Below the pieces are notes generated by a model. That model was given only the letters and a program-made list of their open reading frames with translations. It did not search any database and was not told the origin of the DNA. Below, piece by piece: positions 62,854 to 64,000 of a stretch of 64,000 nucleotides of DNA; position 1 is the first letter of the stretch; each line of letters begins with the position of its first letter. The translations under genes were made by a program, and so were the position numbers. The DNA lies in the NCBI RefSeq assembly GCF_028829235.1, contig NZ_JAIWJY010000004.1, forward strand, positions 248,001 through 312,000, written 5' to 3'. This DNA comes from Tenacibaculum larymnensis. GTDB lineage: Bacteria > Bacteroidota > Bacteroidia > Flavobacteriales > Flavobacteriaceae.

Positions 62854-63438
62854 ATGATTTTACCCATTGTAGCATACGGAGATCCCGTTTTACGTAAAGT
62901 AGGAAAAGAAATCGATAAAGACTATCCGCAGTTAGACAAATTAATTGCTGATATGAGAGAAACTATGTACAATGCTAACGGACTTGGTTTAGCGGCTCCT
63001 CAAATAGGAAAAGACATCCGTTTATTTGTTATTGATGCTTCTCCTTTTGCAGAAGATGACGATATAAGTGAAGAAGAAAAAGAAGTTTTCAAAAACTTTA
63101 ATCGCGTATTTATCAATGCTAAAATTATTGAAGAAGAAGGTGACGAATGGGCTTTTAACGAAGGATGTTTAAGTATTCCAACCATAAACGAAGATGTTTT
63201 TCGTCAAGAAAAAGTTACTATTGAATACCAAGATGAAAATTTTGAAAAACACACAGAAACGTTAAGCGGATTACCTGCACGTGTTTTTCAACATGAATAT
63301 GACCATATTGAAGGAATTTTGTTTACCGATAAACTTTCTTCTTTAAAAAAGAGATTAATTAAAAAGAAATTAGACAATATTTCTAAAGGGAAAGTAAACG
63401 CTGGATATCGCATGCGTTTTCCTAATGCTAAAAGATAA
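62854..63438 (+). CDS. def: Peptide deformylase
   Basis: A 194-residue metalloenzyme that removes the formyl group from new proteins. The three motifs are GLGLAAPQIG (about 43-52), EGCLSIP with the metal Cys (about 107-113), and QHEYDHIEGILFTDKL with the two metal His and the catalytic Glu (about 148-163). An acidic insert (DDDISEEEKE, about 67-76) is common in Bacteroidota members. It precedes the DUF5606 gene by 28 bp and is probably co-transcribed with it. Confidence 0.96.
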   Translation: MILPIVAYGDPVLRKVGKEIDKDYPQLDKLIADMRETMYNANGLGLAAPQIGKDIRLFVIDASPFAEDDDISEEEKEVFKNFNRVFINAKIIEEEGDEWAFNEGCLSIPTINEDVFRQEKVTIEYQDENFEKHTETLSGLPARVFQHEYDHIEGILFTDKLSSLKKRLIKKKLDNISKGKVNAGYRMRFPNAKR

Positions 63439-63466
63439 TAGTTATACACTAAAAAAACATTAAGAC

Positions 63467-63889
63467 ATGGAATTTAACAAAATTATAGCTGTAACAGGTA
63501 AGCCAGGTTTGTATGAAATCTTATCACAAACTAAAACAGGAGTTATCGTAAAATCTATTGTTGACGGTAAACGTTTTCCTATTACTGCTACTCATAACGT
63601 AAGCTTATTAGAAAATATCGCTATTTACACGTACGAAGAAGAAGTGCCTTTAGCACAAGTACTTAAAAATATTGCTGATAAAGAAGATGGTAAAGAAGCT
63701 ATTTCTCACAAAGAGAGCGCTAATAAATTAACTACTTATTTTGGAGAAGTATTACCTGGATTTGATGAAGAACGTGTGTACGCTTCAAACATTAAAAAAG
63801 TAATTCAGTGGTACAACATCTTAGCGAAAGCTGAATTTGACTTTAGCACGTTAGTTGAAGCTGAAGAAACAACTACAGAAGAAGCTTAA
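63467..63889 (+). CDS. DUF5606-domain protein
   Basis: A 140-residue soluble protein. The N-terminal half (KIIAVTGKPGLYEILSQTKTG and VKSIVDGKRFPI) resembles a small SH3-like beta-barrel, and the C-terminal half is helical (ASNIKKVIQWYNILAKAEFDF) with an acidic Glu-rich end. It matches the DUF5606 family, nearly restricted to Bacteroidota and usually between def and mazG, as here. No function is known. The stop lies 3 bp before the mazG start, so coupling is likely. Confidence 0.82.
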   Translation: MEFNKIIAVTGKPGLYEILSQTKTGVIVKSIVDGKRFPITATHNVSLLENIAIYTYEEEVPLAQVLKNIADKEDGKEAISHKESANKLTTYFGEVLPGFDEERVYASNIKKVIQWYNILAKAEFDFSTLVEAEETTTEEA

Positions 63890-63892
63890 ATC

Positions 63893-64000
63893 GTGAATAC
63901 TCGTAAGCAACAGTTAGCCGCCTTTAATCGTTTGTTAGACATCATGGATGACCTTCGTGAGAAGTGTCCGTGGGATAAAAAACAAACCTTACAAAGTCTA
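63893..64000 (+). CDS. mazG: Nucleoside triphosphate pyrophosphohydrolase MazG, first 36 residues
   Basis: The frame begins with GTG at 63893 and runs to the window edge: MNTRKQQLAAFNRLLDIMD, then DLREKCPWDKKQTLQSL, the classic MazG N-terminus in which CPWD-x2-QT is nearly invariant. MazG hydrolyses NTPs and dampens ppGpp responses in other bacteria. The rest of the roughly 260-residue protein lies to the right. GTG is the only sensible start because DUF5606 ends 3 bp upstream. Confidence 0.88.
   Translation, partial: MNTRKQQLAAFNRLLDIMDDLREKCPWDKKQTLQSL

Overview
The window is a low-GC stretch (about 30% by eye) of a Bacteroidota chromosome, most likely a marine Flavobacteriaceae member close to Tenacibaculum. 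The family call rests on an LpxC-FabZ fusion, the type IX secretion regulator PorX, DUF6503/DUF5606/DUF4105-type proteins, many small outer-membrane beta-barrels, and TAnnTTTG -7 boxes in front of genes. The genus is inference. Gene density is high and most genes are housekeeping.

Layout. 1-7.1 kb: start of glyA (minus), fahA, an SF2 helicase, a YtxJ-like thioredoxin-fold protein, then the heat-shock pair clpB and hsp20. 7.1-15 kb: DUF6503 lipoprotein, OmpW-like barrel, smpB / UbiA-like protein / maf, an orphan transketolase C-half, a PorT-like barrel, an FKBP lipoprotein with a calcium-repeat tail, and an S4-protein / phosphoribosyltransferase / aroK group. 15.0-19.6 kb: tRNA-Lys(TTT) and tRNA-Leu(GAG), followed by a thiol-activated-cytolysin-like lipoprotein, an envelope regulatory-domain protein and an S41 protease. 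19.7-25.4 kb: purL, then a 650-bp gap with eight copies of a 16-bp palindrome (GTTTAC-N4-GTAAAC type) leading into an XRE-type regulator, a C-run-rich transcript tail and fabG. 25.5-35.6 kb (minus): M16 protease, sucD, an LpxD paralogue, efp, lpxA, lpxC-fabZ, lpxD and an HD phosphohydrolase. This is a lipid A cluster.

35.8-49.6 kb: porX, a DUF1287 protein, tsaE, ald, recQ, kdsD, tatC, an lptB with an unexplained C-terminal domain, pss, a YheT hydrolase, a DUF4105 protein and aroQ. 50-52 kb: three tandem outer-membrane barrel genes, the third dead. 52-58.4 kb: xerD, the SRP RNA (minus strand), a DUF4199 protein, a GT2 glycosyltransferase, a phosphohexomutase and an MsbA-like exporter. 58.5-64 kb: cca, tsaC, a Stealth-type capsule phosphotransferase and dapD (minus), then ruvX, def, a DUF5606 protein and the start of mazG.

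Outer-envelope construction is a recurring theme (lpxA/C/D, fabZ, kdsD, lptB, MsbA-like exporter, GT2, Stealth protein). The parts least explained by housekeeping are the cytolysin-like gene beside the tRNAs, the palindrome array with its regulator and C-run tail, the LptB extension, the UbiA homologue without its first aspartate motif, and the decaying barrel paralogue.
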